This document shows positions 19,667 to 28,895 of a stretch of DNA of 64,000 nt, piece after piece. The stretch's first letter is position 1; every line of letters begins with the position of its first letter. A program made the translations under genes and the position numbers. Below the pieces are notes generated by a model, which searched no databases, was not told the origin of the DNA, and saw only the letters and a list, made by a program, of their open reading frames with translations. Origin of the DNA: Caballeronia sordidicola (GTDB taxonomy: Bacteria; Pseudomonadota; Gammaproteobacteria; Burkholderiales; Burkholderiaceae); contig NZ_MTHB01000191.1 in the NCBI RefSeq assembly GCF_002220365.1, positions 62,001 to 126,000 of the forward strand, read 5' to 3'.

Positions 19667-20698
19667 TTAAACCGGATTGGCGAGATCCGCCGCGCTGGTG
19701 AACGAATCGGCGTAGAACTCGTCTTCCGGCAAGCGGTGGTGACTCGTGAAATCGCGCTGCGCGGATTCCACCATCACCGGTGCGCCACAGGCGTACACCT
19801 GATAGGCGCTCAAGTCTGGCAGATCTTCGATGACAGCACGATGAACAAAGCCCGTACGGCCAGTCCAGGCGTCGCTCGCATCGGGTTCTGACAGTACCGG
19901 CACGAACGAGAAGTTAGGCACGTCCTTCGCCCATTGTTCAGCCATGTCCATCATGTACAGGTCTTGCTTGCGGCGGCCGCCCCAATAGAGCGTCATGGGC
20001 CGGTTCAGGTTCTTGAACACAGCATGTTCAATGATCGCCTTGATAGGCGCGAAGCCCGTGCCGGAAGCGAGCAGCACGATGGGCTTCTCTGAATCTTCAC
20101 GCAGGAAGAACGTGCCGAGCGGGCCTTCGAAGCGCAGGATGTCGCGCTCTTTCATGGCGCCGAAGACATGGTCCGTGAAGGTGCCGCCAGGCATGTGGCG
20201 AACGTGCAACTCGATCGGGCCTTCGTGGTGCGGCGGGCTCGCCATTGAGTAGCTGCGGCGCTTGCCGTCTTTCAGGATGAATTCGATGTACTGGCCAGCG
20301 AGGTATTGCAGCCGTTCGTTGGCCGGCAATTGCAGCTTCAGTTCAATGACGTCGGCCGCTTTGCGCGCAAGCGCGTTCACGCGGCAGGGCAGTTTCTTGA
20401 CCTGGATGTCGCCTACACCCGCCACTTCGCGTATGTCGACCGTCAGGTCGCCCTTGGCCGTCGCGCAGCAGAACAGGGCCATGCCGCGGGTTTTTTCGTC
20501 GTTGGACAAAGCCGACGATGAATGCGGCGCCTGCTCGACTTCGCCAGAGACGACCGTGCCCTTGCATGAACCACAGGCTCCGTTCTTGCAGCCGTAGGGA
20601 AGCCCTATGCCCTGGCGCAAGGCGGCGAGCAGCACCGCTTCGTCGGGTTCTACCTGAAACTGCCGGCCGCTTTGCCGGAGCGTAACGTTGAAAGCCAT
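19667..20698 (-). CDS. 2Fe-2S ferredoxin / flavin reductase (CDP-6-deoxy-delta-3,4-glucoseen reductase-like)
   Basis: The 343-residue protein joins an N-terminal plant-type ferredoxin domain to an FAD/NAD(P)-binding reductase domain. The cluster cysteines are seen in CKNGACGSCKG and in LFCCAT. FAD binding is indicated by RSYSMASPPH, and NAD(P) binding by LLASGTGFAPIKAIIEH and YACGAPVMVE. Such proteins pass electrons from NAD(P)H to an oxygenase or dehydratase. The family name comes from ascarylose synthesis, but in this group the real partner is unknown and none is encoded next to it. The ATG at 20698 begins MAFNVTLRQSG. Confidence 0.85.
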   Translation of the reverse strand: MAFNVTLRQSGRQFQVEPDEAVLLAALRQGIGLPYGCKNGACGSCKGTVVSGEVEQAPHSSSALSNDEKTRGMALFCCATAKGDLTVDIREVAGVGDIQVKKLPCRVNALARKAADVIELKLQLPANERLQYLAGQYIEFILKDGKRRSYSMASPPHHEGPIELHVRHMPGGTFTDHVFGAMKERDILRFEGPLGTFFLREDSEKPIVLLASGTGFAPIKAIIEHAVFKNLNRPMTLYWGGRRKQDLYMMDMAEQWAKDVPNFSFVPVLSEPDASDAWTGRTGFVHRAVIEDLPDLSAYQVYACGAPVMVESAQRDFTSHHRLPEDEFYADSFTSAADLANPV

Positions 20699-20757
20699 AG
20701 ATCCTGGATGAGTTGGATGAAACAAATGCAAAAGCCGTCGCGGCTACAATCGACAGC

Positions 20758-21894
20758 ATGATCGCCACTCGAAAACTACGCCGCGCGCGTGTGCTGATTG
20801 CCGGTTGCGGCGATGTCGGCCTGCGTTGCGTGCCGCTTCTCGCCCAGCGCGCCGCCGCGCCTCACGTGATCGCACTCTCAACTCAACCCGCGCGCGCGGC
20901 CGAACTGCGCGCAGCCGGCACAACACCGTTGATTGCTAACCTGGACGAGCGTCACAGCCTGCGACGGCTGGCCGGTCTTGCATCCACGGTGCTGCATCTC
21001 GCGCCGCCCCAGAAAACTGGCGACGACGACAGCAGGACCCGCGCGCTGATTGCCGCTTTGAGTGCGCCGCGACTGTCCGTTGCGCGCGCCGCGACCAGCG
21101 CCGTGGCCCGTCAGCGAGCGTGGCGCGGATGGTTTCGTGCGACCTTCAAAAGCGGCATGCCAGCGGCCGTCAGAATGGGCGTCGGGATCAGCGTCAGCAA
21201 GCACGCCAAAGCCATAAAAAGAGCGTCTATTGTACCCGACCGGGTCTTGAGCGCCGCCGTGAGCCGGGCACGGATCCGCCTGATTTATGCGAGTACGTCC
21301 GGGGTTTACGGCGATTGCGGCGGGGCGTGGATCGATGAGACGCGTCCGGTCAGGCCGGACAACGCGCGCGCGAAACGACGCGTTTCGGCGGAAACGCAAT
21401 TGCGGCGCGCCACGCGCAGCGGCGTGCTGAGTGCATCGATTGTGCGGATTCCCGGGATCTATGCCGGAAACCGCCTGCCGCTCGCTCGCCTGCACAAGGG
21501 GACGCCGGCGCTCGCGCCGGCCGACGACGTCTACACCAATCATATCCACGCGGACGATCTCGCTGCCATTCTCGTGCTCGCGATCCGGCGGGCGCGGCCG
21601 CAGCGCGTGGTGCATGCATCGGACGACAGCGACTTGCGCATGGGGGATTATTTCGACCTGATAGCCGATGCGTTCGGTTTGCCGCGCGCTCCCCGTGTTT
21701 CGCGCGAGCAAGCCGAGGCGCAACTCGAGCCGATGATGCTCTCGTTCATGCGCGAATCGCGACGTCTGCAGAATTCCCGGCTGCGAGACGAAATGCGCTA
21801 CGCGTTACGTTATCCGAGCATCGACGACTTCTTGCGCCAGGCGAGCGTTCATCCGGCCGTCACATCAGTACCGGTAGCGTCTCCAGCAGAATGA
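20758..21894 (+). CDS. NAD-dependent epimerase/dehydratase family protein (YeeZ-like)
   Basis: This 378-residue extended SDR protein starts with a Rossmann motif (VLIAGCGDVGLRC) and has the active-site region YASTSGVYGDCGG followed by TNHIHADDLA. It resembles YeeZ proteins, whose substrate is unknown. Between about residues 103 and 170 there is a basic, low-complexity insertion that is absent from YeeZ of enteric bacteria. The chosen ATG at 20758 lies only 7 bases after a TACAAT -10-like element, so the mRNA may be leaderless; a TTG at 20713 is an alternative. The 3' end overlaps a convergent small gene by 35 bases. Confidence 0.8.
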   Translation: MIATRKLRRARVLIAGCGDVGLRCVPLLAQRAAAPHVIALSTQPARAAELRAAGTTPLIANLDERHSLRRLAGLASTVLHLAPPQKTGDDDSRTRALIAALSAPRLSVARAATSAVARQRAWRGWFRATFKSGMPAAVRMGVGISVSKHAKAIKRASIVPDRVLSAAVSRARIRLIYASTSGVYGDCGGAWIDETRPVRPDNARAKRRVSAETQLRRATRSGVLSASIVRIPGIYAGNRLPLARLHKGTPALAPADDVYTNHIHADDLAAILVLAIRRARPQRVVHASDDSDLRMGDYFDLIADAFGLPRAPRVSREQAEAQLEPMMLSFMRESRRLQNSRLRDEMRYALRYPSIDDFLRQASVHPAVTSVPVASPAE

Positions 21895-22036
21895 AGCACA
21901 GCAAGGCCCCGATCAGCGCGCCGATCAGGTTGGGTTGATAGCGATGGCGCAGATGCATCGTCACCAGCAATCCGACGATAAACAACACGCTGATCGCCAC
22001 GAACGCAATCATTGCAATGGTCATGTGAGCGGCCAT
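21860..22036 (-). CDS. Small membrane protein, 58 residues
   Basis: The predicted protein has two hydrophobic segments: TIAMIAFVAISVLFIVGLLV near the N-terminus and a second one ending GALLCFILLETLPVLM. A short basic loop, HLRHRYQPN, lies between them. The ATG at 22036 is preceded by a perfect AGGAGG, spaced five bases away, which makes expression likely and decides against a longer upstream start. I do not recognise the family. It overlaps the convergent dehydratase gene by 35 bases. Confidence 0.7.
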   Translation of the reverse strand: MAAHMTIAMIAFVAISVLFIVGLLVTMHLRHRYQPNLIGALIGALLCFILLETLPVLM

Positions 22037-22158
22037 GGTGGCCCTCCTGCTTCTTTTAATAGTCGTGTAAGGAGTATAGATTTCCGTCGTAAGAAAGGCA
22101 TGCTGCAGTGCGGCGCCAGCGTGCTGTGTTAACACCTATTGAATTGCCTCGGCGCCGG

Positions 22159-23037
22159 TCACGTTCCGCTTGAACGCGAGTCGATGAAAGCCGCTACATC
22201 GGCGAGCACGGTCGAGCGTCCCCGCAACGGCAACGCGAGCGCCGAAACAATGCGGATATGGCTGAAGCCATCGTAATGTCTGACTTCCACCGAGTCGCCA
22301 TGTTTGCGCAGCATGGCCGCCAGACGGTCCGTGTTGCCGGGATCGACGACGGTGTCGTCGGTGCCGGCTGCGAGGAACATGGGCGGCTCGTGGCCGGTGA
22401 CGTAGTTGATCGGCTGGCTTTCGGCGCGCGTGGCCGCCGGAAAGACGTCGAGCAGCGTGCGGTCCACGATCGGCAGGAAATCGTAAGGTCCGGCGAGGCC
22501 GATTACCCCGCGCAAGTCGGCTTTCGACATCGATTGCGAAGCGAGATAACGCGGATCGGTCGCGATCAGCGCGGCCAGGTGAGCGCCTGCTGAATGGCCC
22601 ATTACAAAAAGCCGGGACGGATCGCCGCCGAATTCATGCGCATGATCGCGGGTCCAGCGCGTGGCGGCCGCCGCGTCATTGACAAAACCAGGAAACGCCG
22701 TTTCCGGATACGTGCGGTAGTCCGGCAGCACAGCCACGTAGCCACGCGACGTCAACGCTTGCGCGACAAACAGATAATTGCCGCGATCGCCGTTCTGCCA
22801 GCTTCCGCCGTAGAAAAAGACGACTACCGGGCGCGGCTCAGGGCTGGCGGCGGCGGGCACGTAGACATCGAGTACCTGCCGCCGATCGCTTCCGTACGCG
22901 ATATCCGACGTTTTCCTGTAACCACTCGAGGGGATGGCGGCGTTCAAAAGTTTGACGGGACTACAGGCGGCGAGCGCTGCAGCGCCAAGACTGGCAAGAC
23001 CGAATGTCACGATGCGGCGTTTTTTGTGTGTGGGCAT
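22159..23037 (-). CDS. Alpha/beta hydrolase, putative lipoprotein (carboxylesterase type)
   Basis: This 292-residue hydrolase has a signal peptide with lipobox LAAC near residue 25, so it should be anchored in the cell envelope. The fold is of the hormone-sensitive lipase/esterase kind: oxyanion segment FFYGGSWQNGD, nucleophile elbow GHSAGAHLAAL, an aspartate in GTDDTVVDPGN and the histidine in DGFSHI. The substrate is unknown. The start is the ATG at 23037 (MPTHKKRR); earlier in-frame codons would spoil the signal peptide. Confidence 0.85.
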   Translation of the reverse strand: MPTHKKRRIVTFGLASLGAAALAACSPVKLLNAAIPSSGYRKTSDIAYGSDRRQVLDVYVPAAASPEPRPVVVFFYGGSWQNGDRGNYLFVAQALTSRGYVAVLPDYRTYPETAFPGFVNDAAAATRWTRDHAHEFGGDPSRLFVMGHSAGAHLAALIATDPRYLASQSMSKADLRGVIGLAGPYDFLPIVDRTLLDVFPAATRAESQPINYVTGHEPPMFLAAGTDDTVVDPGNTDRLAAMLRKHGDSVEVRHYDGFSHIRIVSALALPLRGRSTVLADVAAFIDSRSSGT

Positions 23038-23181
23038 AAATGTCGAACAGCAGGGAGATGCCACTTCTACGCTTGAAGCACCCGGATGGATGCAGCGCGC
23101 CGGGTTGGCCTGATGGAGACGTTAAACCCGCCGCGATGTTGACTCAGCGTGCTGTCGCACGAATATGACACACGAAGCGCG

Positions 23182-23895
23182 TCAGCTTTTCCGGAGCATG
23201 GCGAGGTCTGCATCGTCGAGCCACCGCCATTGGCCTTCGGCCAGCTCATCGGGTAGAGCAAATCCGCCAATACGCTCCCGATGCAACTTCTCCACGCGGT
23301 TCCCCGCCGCTGCGACCATCCGCTTCACCTGGTGATACTTGCCTTCGAGCACCGACAGTTCGAGCTGCCGCTCGTCGCGCTGTTCGGCGCTAACGGCTGC
23401 AACGGGCTGCGATTCGCCATGCAGCAAGACGCCGTCGCGAAGTGCCGAGAGTTGAGCATCGTCCAGTGGATGGCGCGTGGTTGCCAGATACCGCTTTGGT
23501 ACCTTGCGTTTCGGCGATGTGAATGCATGCACGAACGCGCCGTCGTCAGAGAGCAGCAGAAGGCCGGTCGTGTCCTGATCCAAACGCCCCACGCATTGCA
23601 CTCCGCGCTCCGCCAACTGCGGCGGCAACAGGTGAAAGACGCTCAGGTGGTGCTGCGGATCACGTGAGCACTCGTAGCCCGGTGGCTTGTTCAGCGCCAG
23701 ATACGCTTTTTCCCGGTACCGCCATGTCATGCCATCGACTTGAAACTCGAACGAAGCGAGCGTGTCGGACGCGATGTCGATTGCGGCATTGGTCCATGGT
23801 GATCCCGCAATGGATACGCGGCCATCGGCTATAAGCGCGCGGCATTGTCGGCGCGAGCCGAAACCCTGTGTGAAGAGAATGCGTTCGAGATCCAT
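23182..23895 (-). CDS. rsuA: 16S rRNA pseudouridine synthase, RsuA family
   Basis: RsuA-type enzymes isomerise uridine 516 of 16S rRNA. The 237-residue protein has an N-terminal S4-like RNA-binding segment (GFGSRRQCRALIADGRV). The catalytic motif GRLDQDTTGLLLL carries the active-site aspartate, and the late EGKYHQVKRMVAAAGNRV segment is diagnostic. The next identifiable gene on this strand is 145 bases downstream. Confidence 0.92.
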   Translation of the reverse strand: MDLERILFTQGFGSRRQCRALIADGRVSIAGSPWTNAAIDIASDTLASFEFQVDGMTWRYREKAYLALNKPPGYECSRDPQHHLSVFHLLPPQLAERGVQCVGRLDQDTTGLLLLSDDGAFVHAFTSPKRKVPKRYLATTRHPLDDAQLSALRDGVLLHGESQPVAAVSAEQRDERQLELSVLEGKYHQVKRMVAAAGNRVEKLHRERIGGFALPDELAEGQWRWLDDADLAMLRKS

Positions 23896-24209
23896 CAGGG
23901 CGGTTCTTGGCTCAGGCAGGAAGAAGGGACGGACATTCTAGCAACCGGCGTGCTTCGATCCCTTGCGACGACTGCCTGAACGAGCGCGGCGCGGGTTCCT
24001 TGCACCCTCACTCGACCACCGCCTGCATAGGTCGTCGGCCATTCGTAAAGCAGCTCGATTAAGGTCTTTTCATAATTGATTCCCCGCATCACGTTTATGC
24101 TTTTCGTTTTGAGCCTGTTTGAGCTGTTTCACGCGTACGACGAAAGGATGCTGACAAGCCGGCATCCGATCGACCACTCCGATCCCTCTTTTCACCCAAG
24201 GAGCAGGAC
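23896..24209. other. Divergent promoter region of rsuA and poxB
   Basis: The 314-base gap contains a -10-like CATAAT at 24071-24076 in an AT-richer patch and the poxB ribosome binding site AAGGAG at 24198-24203. PoxB of E. coli is sigma-S dependent; this candidate -10 would suit such control, but no convincing -35 is seen. Nothing else is recognised. Confidence 0.35.
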
Positions 24210-25931
24210 ATGGCAAGAAACACGGTTGCGGAATTTTTGGCCAGGACGCTGGCGGCAGCAGGCGTCCAACGCATCTGGGGCGTGACTGGCGACAGCCTGA
24301 ACGGGCTTGCCTACAGCCTCGAGCAGCTCGGCTCCATTCGATGGATGCACACACGCCACGAGGAAGTAGCCGCGTTCGCGGCAGGCGCCGACGCTGCATC
24401 GACGGGCAAGCTTGCCGTGTGCGCCGGCAGTTGCGGCCCGGGCAACCTGCACTTGATCAATGGCTTGTATGACTGCCACCGTAACCAGCAGCCGGTGCTG
24501 GCTATTGCCGCGCATATTCCGTCCACGGAGATCGGGCTGGGCTACTTCCAGGAGACCCATCCGACCGCGCTGTTCAAGGAATGCAGCCATTACGTGGAGC
24601 TCGTGTCGAGCGCCGCGCAATTTCCCCGTGTGCTCGCCCGCGCGATGCGCACAGCGATCGAAGAGCGCGGCGTCGCGGTGATCGTGCTACCCGGTGATGT
24701 CGCGTTGAGCGACGCGCCCGCGGAAAAGCCGGGCTGGTCGGCGACGGGGCCGTCGACCATCCTGCCGTCGGACATCGATATCGACCGGCTCGCGGCCTTG
24801 CTGAACGACTCGGACGCGGTGACACTGATGTGCGGCAGCGGCACCGCGGGCGCGCACGACGAAGTGGTCGCGCTCGCGGACATGCTGGGCGCACCGGTCG
24901 TCCACGCGATGCGCGGCAAGCAGTTCATTGAATGGGACAACCCGTATGACGTCGGGATGACGGGGCTGATCGGTTTCAGCTCCGGCTATCACGCAATGAT
25001 GTCGTGCGACACGCTGCTGCTGCTCGGTTGCGATTTCCCCTACCGGCCGTTCTATCCCACCGACGCCAAGATCATCCAGGTCGACTGGCGCGGCTCGAAG
25101 CTCGGGGCTCGCGCGCCGCTCGCACTTGGGCTGGTCGGCACGGTCAAGGAGACGGTCGCGGCGGTCCTGCCAAAGCTTACGCGCAAGCCTGAGCGCAAGT
25201 TCATCGATACCGCCCGCCAGCACTATGCAACGGCCAGAAAGGGGCTCGACGAACTCGCCACGCCGTCAGGCCCAGGCAAGGCGATTCATCCGCAATATCT
25301 GACCAAGCTCATTAACGAAGCCGCCGCAGAAGACGCCATTTTTACCGCCGATGTCGGCACGCCGACCGTCTGGGCTGCGCGTTATCTCACGATGAACGGC
25401 AAACGCCAGCTTCACGGCTCGTTCAACCACGGCTCCATGGCAAACGCGATGCCCCAGGCGCTCGGCGCGCAGGGCGCAAATCCGGGGCGGCAGGTGATTT
25501 CGCTCTCGGGCGATGGCGGTTTATCAATGCTGCTCGGCGACTTGCTCAGCGCCCGTCAACTTAATCTGCCGATCAAAGTGGTGGTTTATAACAACAGTCT
25601 GCTCGGCTTCGTTTCAATGGAGCTCAAGGCCGCTGGTTACCTCGATACCAACGTCGATCTGGCCAAAACGGACTTCGCGGCCATTGCCCAGGGTGCAGGC
25701 ATTTTCAGCATCCGGGTGGAGGAGTCCGAAGATATCGCAGAGGCGCTGCAGAAGGCTTTCGCTTATCCCGGGCCGGCGCTCGTGGACGTGGTGACCTCGA
25801 AGCACGAACTGGCGATGCCGCCGAAAGTGGAATTGGCGCAGGCGAAAGGCTTCAGCCTCTACATGCTGCGGGCAATCCTGAATGGTCGCGGCGACGAGAT
25901 CGTGGAGCTCGCCAAGACCAATTTTCGCTAG
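24210..25931 (+). CDS. poxB: Pyruvate dehydrogenase (quinone) / pyruvate oxidase
   Basis: PoxB is a thiamine-diphosphate and FAD enzyme that oxidatively decarboxylates pyruvate to acetate and CO2 and passes electrons to membrane quinone. The 573 residues begin with the N-terminal ThDP glutamate region ([14 protein letters not shown]). The centre carries the FAD/regulatory domain. The C-terminal ThDP motif is [15 protein letters not shown] followed by [16 protein letters not shown] precedes the ATG. Confidence 0.93.
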   Translation: MARNTVAEFLARTLAAAGVQRIWGVTGDSLNGLAYSLEQLGSIRWMHTRHEEVAAFAAGADAASTGKLAVCAGSCGPGNLHLINGLYDCHRNQQPVLAIAAHIPSTEIGLGYFQETHPTALFKECSHYVELVSSAAQFPRVLARAMRTAIEERGVAVIVLPGDVALSDAPAEKPGWSATGPSTILPSDIDIDRLAALLNDSDAVTLMCGSGTAGAHDEVVALADMLGAPVVHAMRGKQFIEWDNPYDVGMTGLIGFSSGYHAMMSCDTLLLLGCDFPYRPFYPTDAKIIQVDWRGSKLGARAPLALGLVGTVKETVAAVLPKLTRKPERKFIDTARQHYATARKGLDELATPSGPGKAIHPQYLTKLINEAAAEDAIFTADVGTPTVWAARYLTMNGKRQLHGSFNHGSMANAMPQALGAQGANPGRQVISLSGDGGLSMLLGDLLSARQLNLPIKVVVYNNSLLGFVSMELKAAGYLDTNVDLAKTDFAAIAQGAGIFSIRVEESEDIAEALQKAFAYPGPALVDVVTSKHELAMPPKVELAQAKGFSLYMLRAILNGRGDEIVELAKTNFR

Positions 25932-26017
25932 GAATATTCTGAATTCGTTGAAATTCCATGCATTTCGAACAACAATGCGGTGCTGCAATCGATTCACAAC
26001 TCCAGGGAGATTTAGCA

Positions 26018-26311
26018 ATGACGAAGTTCTCGCAAATTGCAATGGTTGGTGCGCTCGCATTCGCGTTCGCAGGCGCGGCAATGGCACAGGGTGCCGGCGG
26101 CGGTGGTGGTTCCAAAACGGACGAAAGCAAGCCCGCGGTTAGCCCGAAGGAACCCAAGCCGCATTTGCCGCACTTCAAGCATAAGAAAGCAGCATCCGGT
26201 GTGGGCGGTACGACGTTGCATCAGCAAGACAAGGCATCGCACCTGAAGGGCGCATCGGCTGCTGCAGCTGCTTCGGCCATGGGTACCAACGACAAGGGCC
26301 AACCGCAGTAA
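26018..26311 (+). CDS. Small secreted hypothetical protein
   Basis: The 97-residue product has a clear Sec signal peptide (IAMVGALAFAFAGAAMA, cleavage expected before QG). The mature part is low-complexity and polar: a poly-glycine patch, a Lys/Pro/His-rich segment (PKPHLPHFKHKK) and an alanine stretch. AGGGAGA lies before the ATG at 26018. I do not recognise a family. It follows poxB by 86 bases and has its own terminator. Confidence 0.7.
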   Translation: MTKFSQIAMVGALAFAFAGAAMAQGAGGGGGSKTDESKPAVSPKEPKPHLPHFKHKKAASGVGGTTLHQQDKASHLKGASAAAAASAMGTNDKGQPQ

Positions 26312-26362
26312 GCGGCAAGGCCTGGAACAAGGCGCTCGGGACAGTTTGTCTCACGCGCTACA

Positions 26363-26400
26363 TACGGCGGCACGCGTAAGCTTGCCGCCGTATTGTTTTT
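26363..26400 (+). terminator. Intrinsic terminator after the small secreted protein gene
   Basis: TACGGCGGCA and its complement form a 10-bp stem with a 10-base loop, followed by TTGTTTTT. Confidence 0.88.
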
Positions 26401-26528
26401 GAGGTGGCGCGAACAACGCCGGTAATTTCATACCATTTGACCGCGCACGCATTGCCGCACGCAGTCCACCAAGCCGTGAGCCGCGCTGGCGCTGTTTGCT
26501 TACACGCGTTGAATCGATAGCCGCGCCT

Positions 26529-27428
26529 TTATTCCGGGCGCTGTCCGAACCCTTTGACGATTACATCGACAAACGCTTCCGTCACGGGTGGCAGCGTGCG
26601 TCCGCGCTTCTTCACGAGTGCAATGGGCCGCACGAAACCCGGTTCATCAATAACCCGCGCCACCAGTGCCGGTTCCGCGCGCACTTCGCGCGCTGAGCGG
26701 GGCAGGATGGTCACGCCGAGCCCGGCGCGAACCATGGCCACGGCCGTCATCATGTAGATCGGCTCGCAGGTGGGCACGGGTGCGCAGCCGGCGCGCTCGA
26801 ACGCGGCGTCCACCACTGCCCGCACGCTCGTTCCCGCAGCCGTCAATACCAGCGGATAGCGGACGATCTCCTCCAGCCCGATCCGCTTGCCAGCCATCAA
26901 CGGATGCCCGTCCGGGCACACCACGCACAGCCGGTCCTCACCCGCGTGCAGCACTTCCAGCGAGGCATCGGTGATGTCGCCGCCGGTCAGGCCCACATCC
27001 ACATCCTCGTTACGCACCAACGTATTGACGACGCTCGCGACCACATCGCGGATTTGAAACGACACGTGCGGCAACTCGCGTCTGAAATCCTGGATCAGGT
27101 CAGGCAGCAAGCTCGCGGCGAATGACGGCAGGCACGCGAGCCGCACCGTACCGGCGGAACCGTCGCTGAGCGCGCGGGCGTCGTGGAGAACCTGCTCCAT
27201 GTCGCCAAGCGATTTTTGCAGGACCGGCAGCAAATCCCGACCGACCGGCGTCAACGCAACGCTGCGGCTATTGCGGTCGAACAGCCGCGCGCCGAGCGTT
27301 TCTTCGAGGCGCCGGATCTGCACGGTCAACGCGGGCTGCGACAGATGCAGCCGCACGGCGGCGCGCGTGAAATTGCCCGCCTGGGCCACGGCGATGAACG
27401 CGCGGATATCGCGGAGATTCAGGTCCAT
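26529..27428 (-). CDS. LysR family transcriptional regulator
   Basis: This 299-residue LysR protein has an N-terminal winged helix (FTRAAVRLHLSQPALTVQIR) and a C-terminal effector domain with the GLGVTILP segment. It is transcribed away from a CitMHS transporter operon, and a 10-bp inverted repeat lies in the gap between them. It most likely controls that operon in response to its substrate, which is not known. Confidence 0.92.
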   Translation of the reverse strand: MDLNLRDIRAFIAVAQAGNFTRAAVRLHLSQPALTVQIRRLEETLGARLFDRNSRSVALTPVGRDLLPVLQKSLGDMEQVLHDARALSDGSAGTVRLACLPSFAASLLPDLIQDFRRELPHVSFQIRDVVASVVNTLVRNEDVDVGLTGGDITDASLEVLHAGEDRLCVVCPDGHPLMAGKRIGLEEIVRYPLVLTAAGTSVRAVVDAAFERAGCAPVPTCEPIYMMTAVAMVRAGLGVTILPRSAREVRAEPALVARVIDEPGFVRPIALVKKRGRTLPPVTEAFVDVIVKGFGQRPE

Positions 27429-27475
27429 GGTTCCTGTCTATTACGAAACGTGATTGCTGCCATCAAATCATTTCA

Positions 27476-27525
27476 ATTGTTTTATCGACGTTCCGAAACT
27501 ACGCTTGGTTGACACATAAAACAAT
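27476..27525. promoter_or_regulatory. Inverted repeat in the LysR-CitMHS divergent promoter
   Basis: ATTGTTTTAT (27476-27485) and its exact complement ATAAAACAAT (27516-27525) are 40 bp apart centre to centre, about four helical turns. A -35-like TTGACA at 27509-27514 lies beside the right arm. This fits a LysR activator binding site in front of the transporter gene. Confidence 0.55.
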
Positions 27526-27550
27526 CGATTAAAAAGATCGGAGACAAACC

Positions 27551-28867
27551 TTGCTGCCTTTACTTGGCCTCGCCACTATCGTCGTCCTGCTCGCGGCGAT
27601 CCTTTCAAAACGGATGTCGCCGCTGGTGGCGCTGATCATCGTGCCGATAGCGGCATCGCTGATCGGCGGCTTCGGCTTGCAGACCAGCAAGTTTGTCATC
27701 GACGGCCTGAAGAGCCTTGCGCCCGTCGTCGGCATGTTCGTCTTCGCGATCCTGTACTTCGGCACGATCACAGACGCCGGCACGCTCGATCCGATCATCG
27801 ACCGCATCTTGCGTACGGTAGGCACGCGGCCGACGCGCATTGTGATGGGCACGACGCTGCTCGCGCTGCTGATCCACCTCGATGGCTCGGGCGCCGTGTG
27901 TTTTCTCGTGACCATTCCCGCGATGCTGCCGCTCTACGACCGTCTCAAGATGGATCGGCGCGTGCTGGCTGCGGCAGCGTCGATGGCGGCAGGGATCAAT
28001 TTCCTGCCATGGACCGGGCCGATGATCCGCGCGTCGGCGTCGCTGCATCTGCCTATATCGGCGTTATTTAATCCTTTGATTCCGGTGCAGATCGTGGGCC
28101 TTGTATTTGTATTCGGCATGGCGTGGTGGCTCGGTCGGCGCGAAGAGAAACGGCTGGGATACACGGCTGCCGATGGCGCGATCCCCATGCCGGGACACGT
28201 GCCAGCGCGCGAACTCACCGACGAACAGAGGGCGCTGCGTCGACCAGGAAATTTTTGGTTCAACATCTTGCTGACGCTGGTGGTGCTCGGCACGATGGTG
28301 GTGATGGGCGAGAAGATTCCGCCGGCGATCATGTTCATGCTCGGGCTGTGCGTCGCGTTGCTCGTCAACTATCCGAACGTGGATATGCAGCGCCAGCGCA
28401 TTGATGCTCACGCACGCGCCGCGCTGATGATGGCAGGCATCCTGCTCGCAGCCGGCGTGTTCACGGGCGTGATGCAAGGCAGCGGCATGCTCAAGGCGAT
28501 GGCGCAAGCCGCCGTCGGTTTTGTGCCGCCTTCGATGGCAACGCACATCCCGGTCGCACTCGGTTTCTTGTCGATGCCGCTCAGCATGCTCTTCGATCCC
28601 GACTCGTTCTACTTCGGCGTGTTGCCTGTGATCGCGGAAGTCGCGGGGCAGCTTGGCGTGCCTGCGGTGCATGTCGGCCAGGCAGCATTGCTTGGCCAGA
28701 TGACCACGGGGTTCCCGGTGAGCCCGCTCACGCCCGCGACGTTCCTGGTCGTCGGGCTGACCGGTATCGATCTCGCCGATCATCAGAAATTCACGTTTCC
28801 GCTGTTGTTCGGCGCATCGATCGTGATGACGATCGCGTGTGTCGTGCTGGGTATTTTTCCTCTTTGA
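27551..28867 (+). CDS. CitMHS family transporter
   Basis: This 438-residue inner-membrane protein has about 11-12 hydrophobic helices and belongs to the CitMHS group, which imports metal-citrate complexes with protons. Family features include the HLDGSGAVCFLVTIPAMLPL segment, the WTGPMIRASASL motif and a late PLSMLFDPDSFYFGVLP. The true substrate may be another tricarboxylate or a related acid. A TTG start at 27551 is used after GGAGAC. It heads an operon with an AtuA-like protein and DUF4387. Confidence 0.9.
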   Translation: MLPLLGLATIVVLLAAILSKRMSPLVALIIVPIAASLIGGFGLQTSKFVIDGLKSLAPVVGMFVFAILYFGTITDAGTLDPIIDRILRTVGTRPTRIVMGTTLLALLIHLDGSGAVCFLVTIPAMLPLYDRLKMDRRVLAAAASMAAGINFLPWTGPMIRASASLHLPISALFNPLIPVQIVGLVFVFGMAWWLGRREEKRLGYTAADGAIPMPGHVPARELTDEQRALRRPGNFWFNILLTLVVLGTMVVMGEKIPPAIMFMLGLCVALLVNYPNVDMQRQRIDAHARAALMMAGILLAAGVFTGVMQGSGMLKAMAQAAVGFVPPSMATHIPVALGFLSMPLSMLFDPDSFYFGVLPVIAEVAGQLGVPAVHVGQAALLGQMTTGFPVSPLTPATFLVVGLTGIDLADHQKFTFPLLFGASIVMTIACVVLGIFPL

Positions 28868-28895
28868 GCGCGTTCTTTTAACGTAAGGAATGGGT

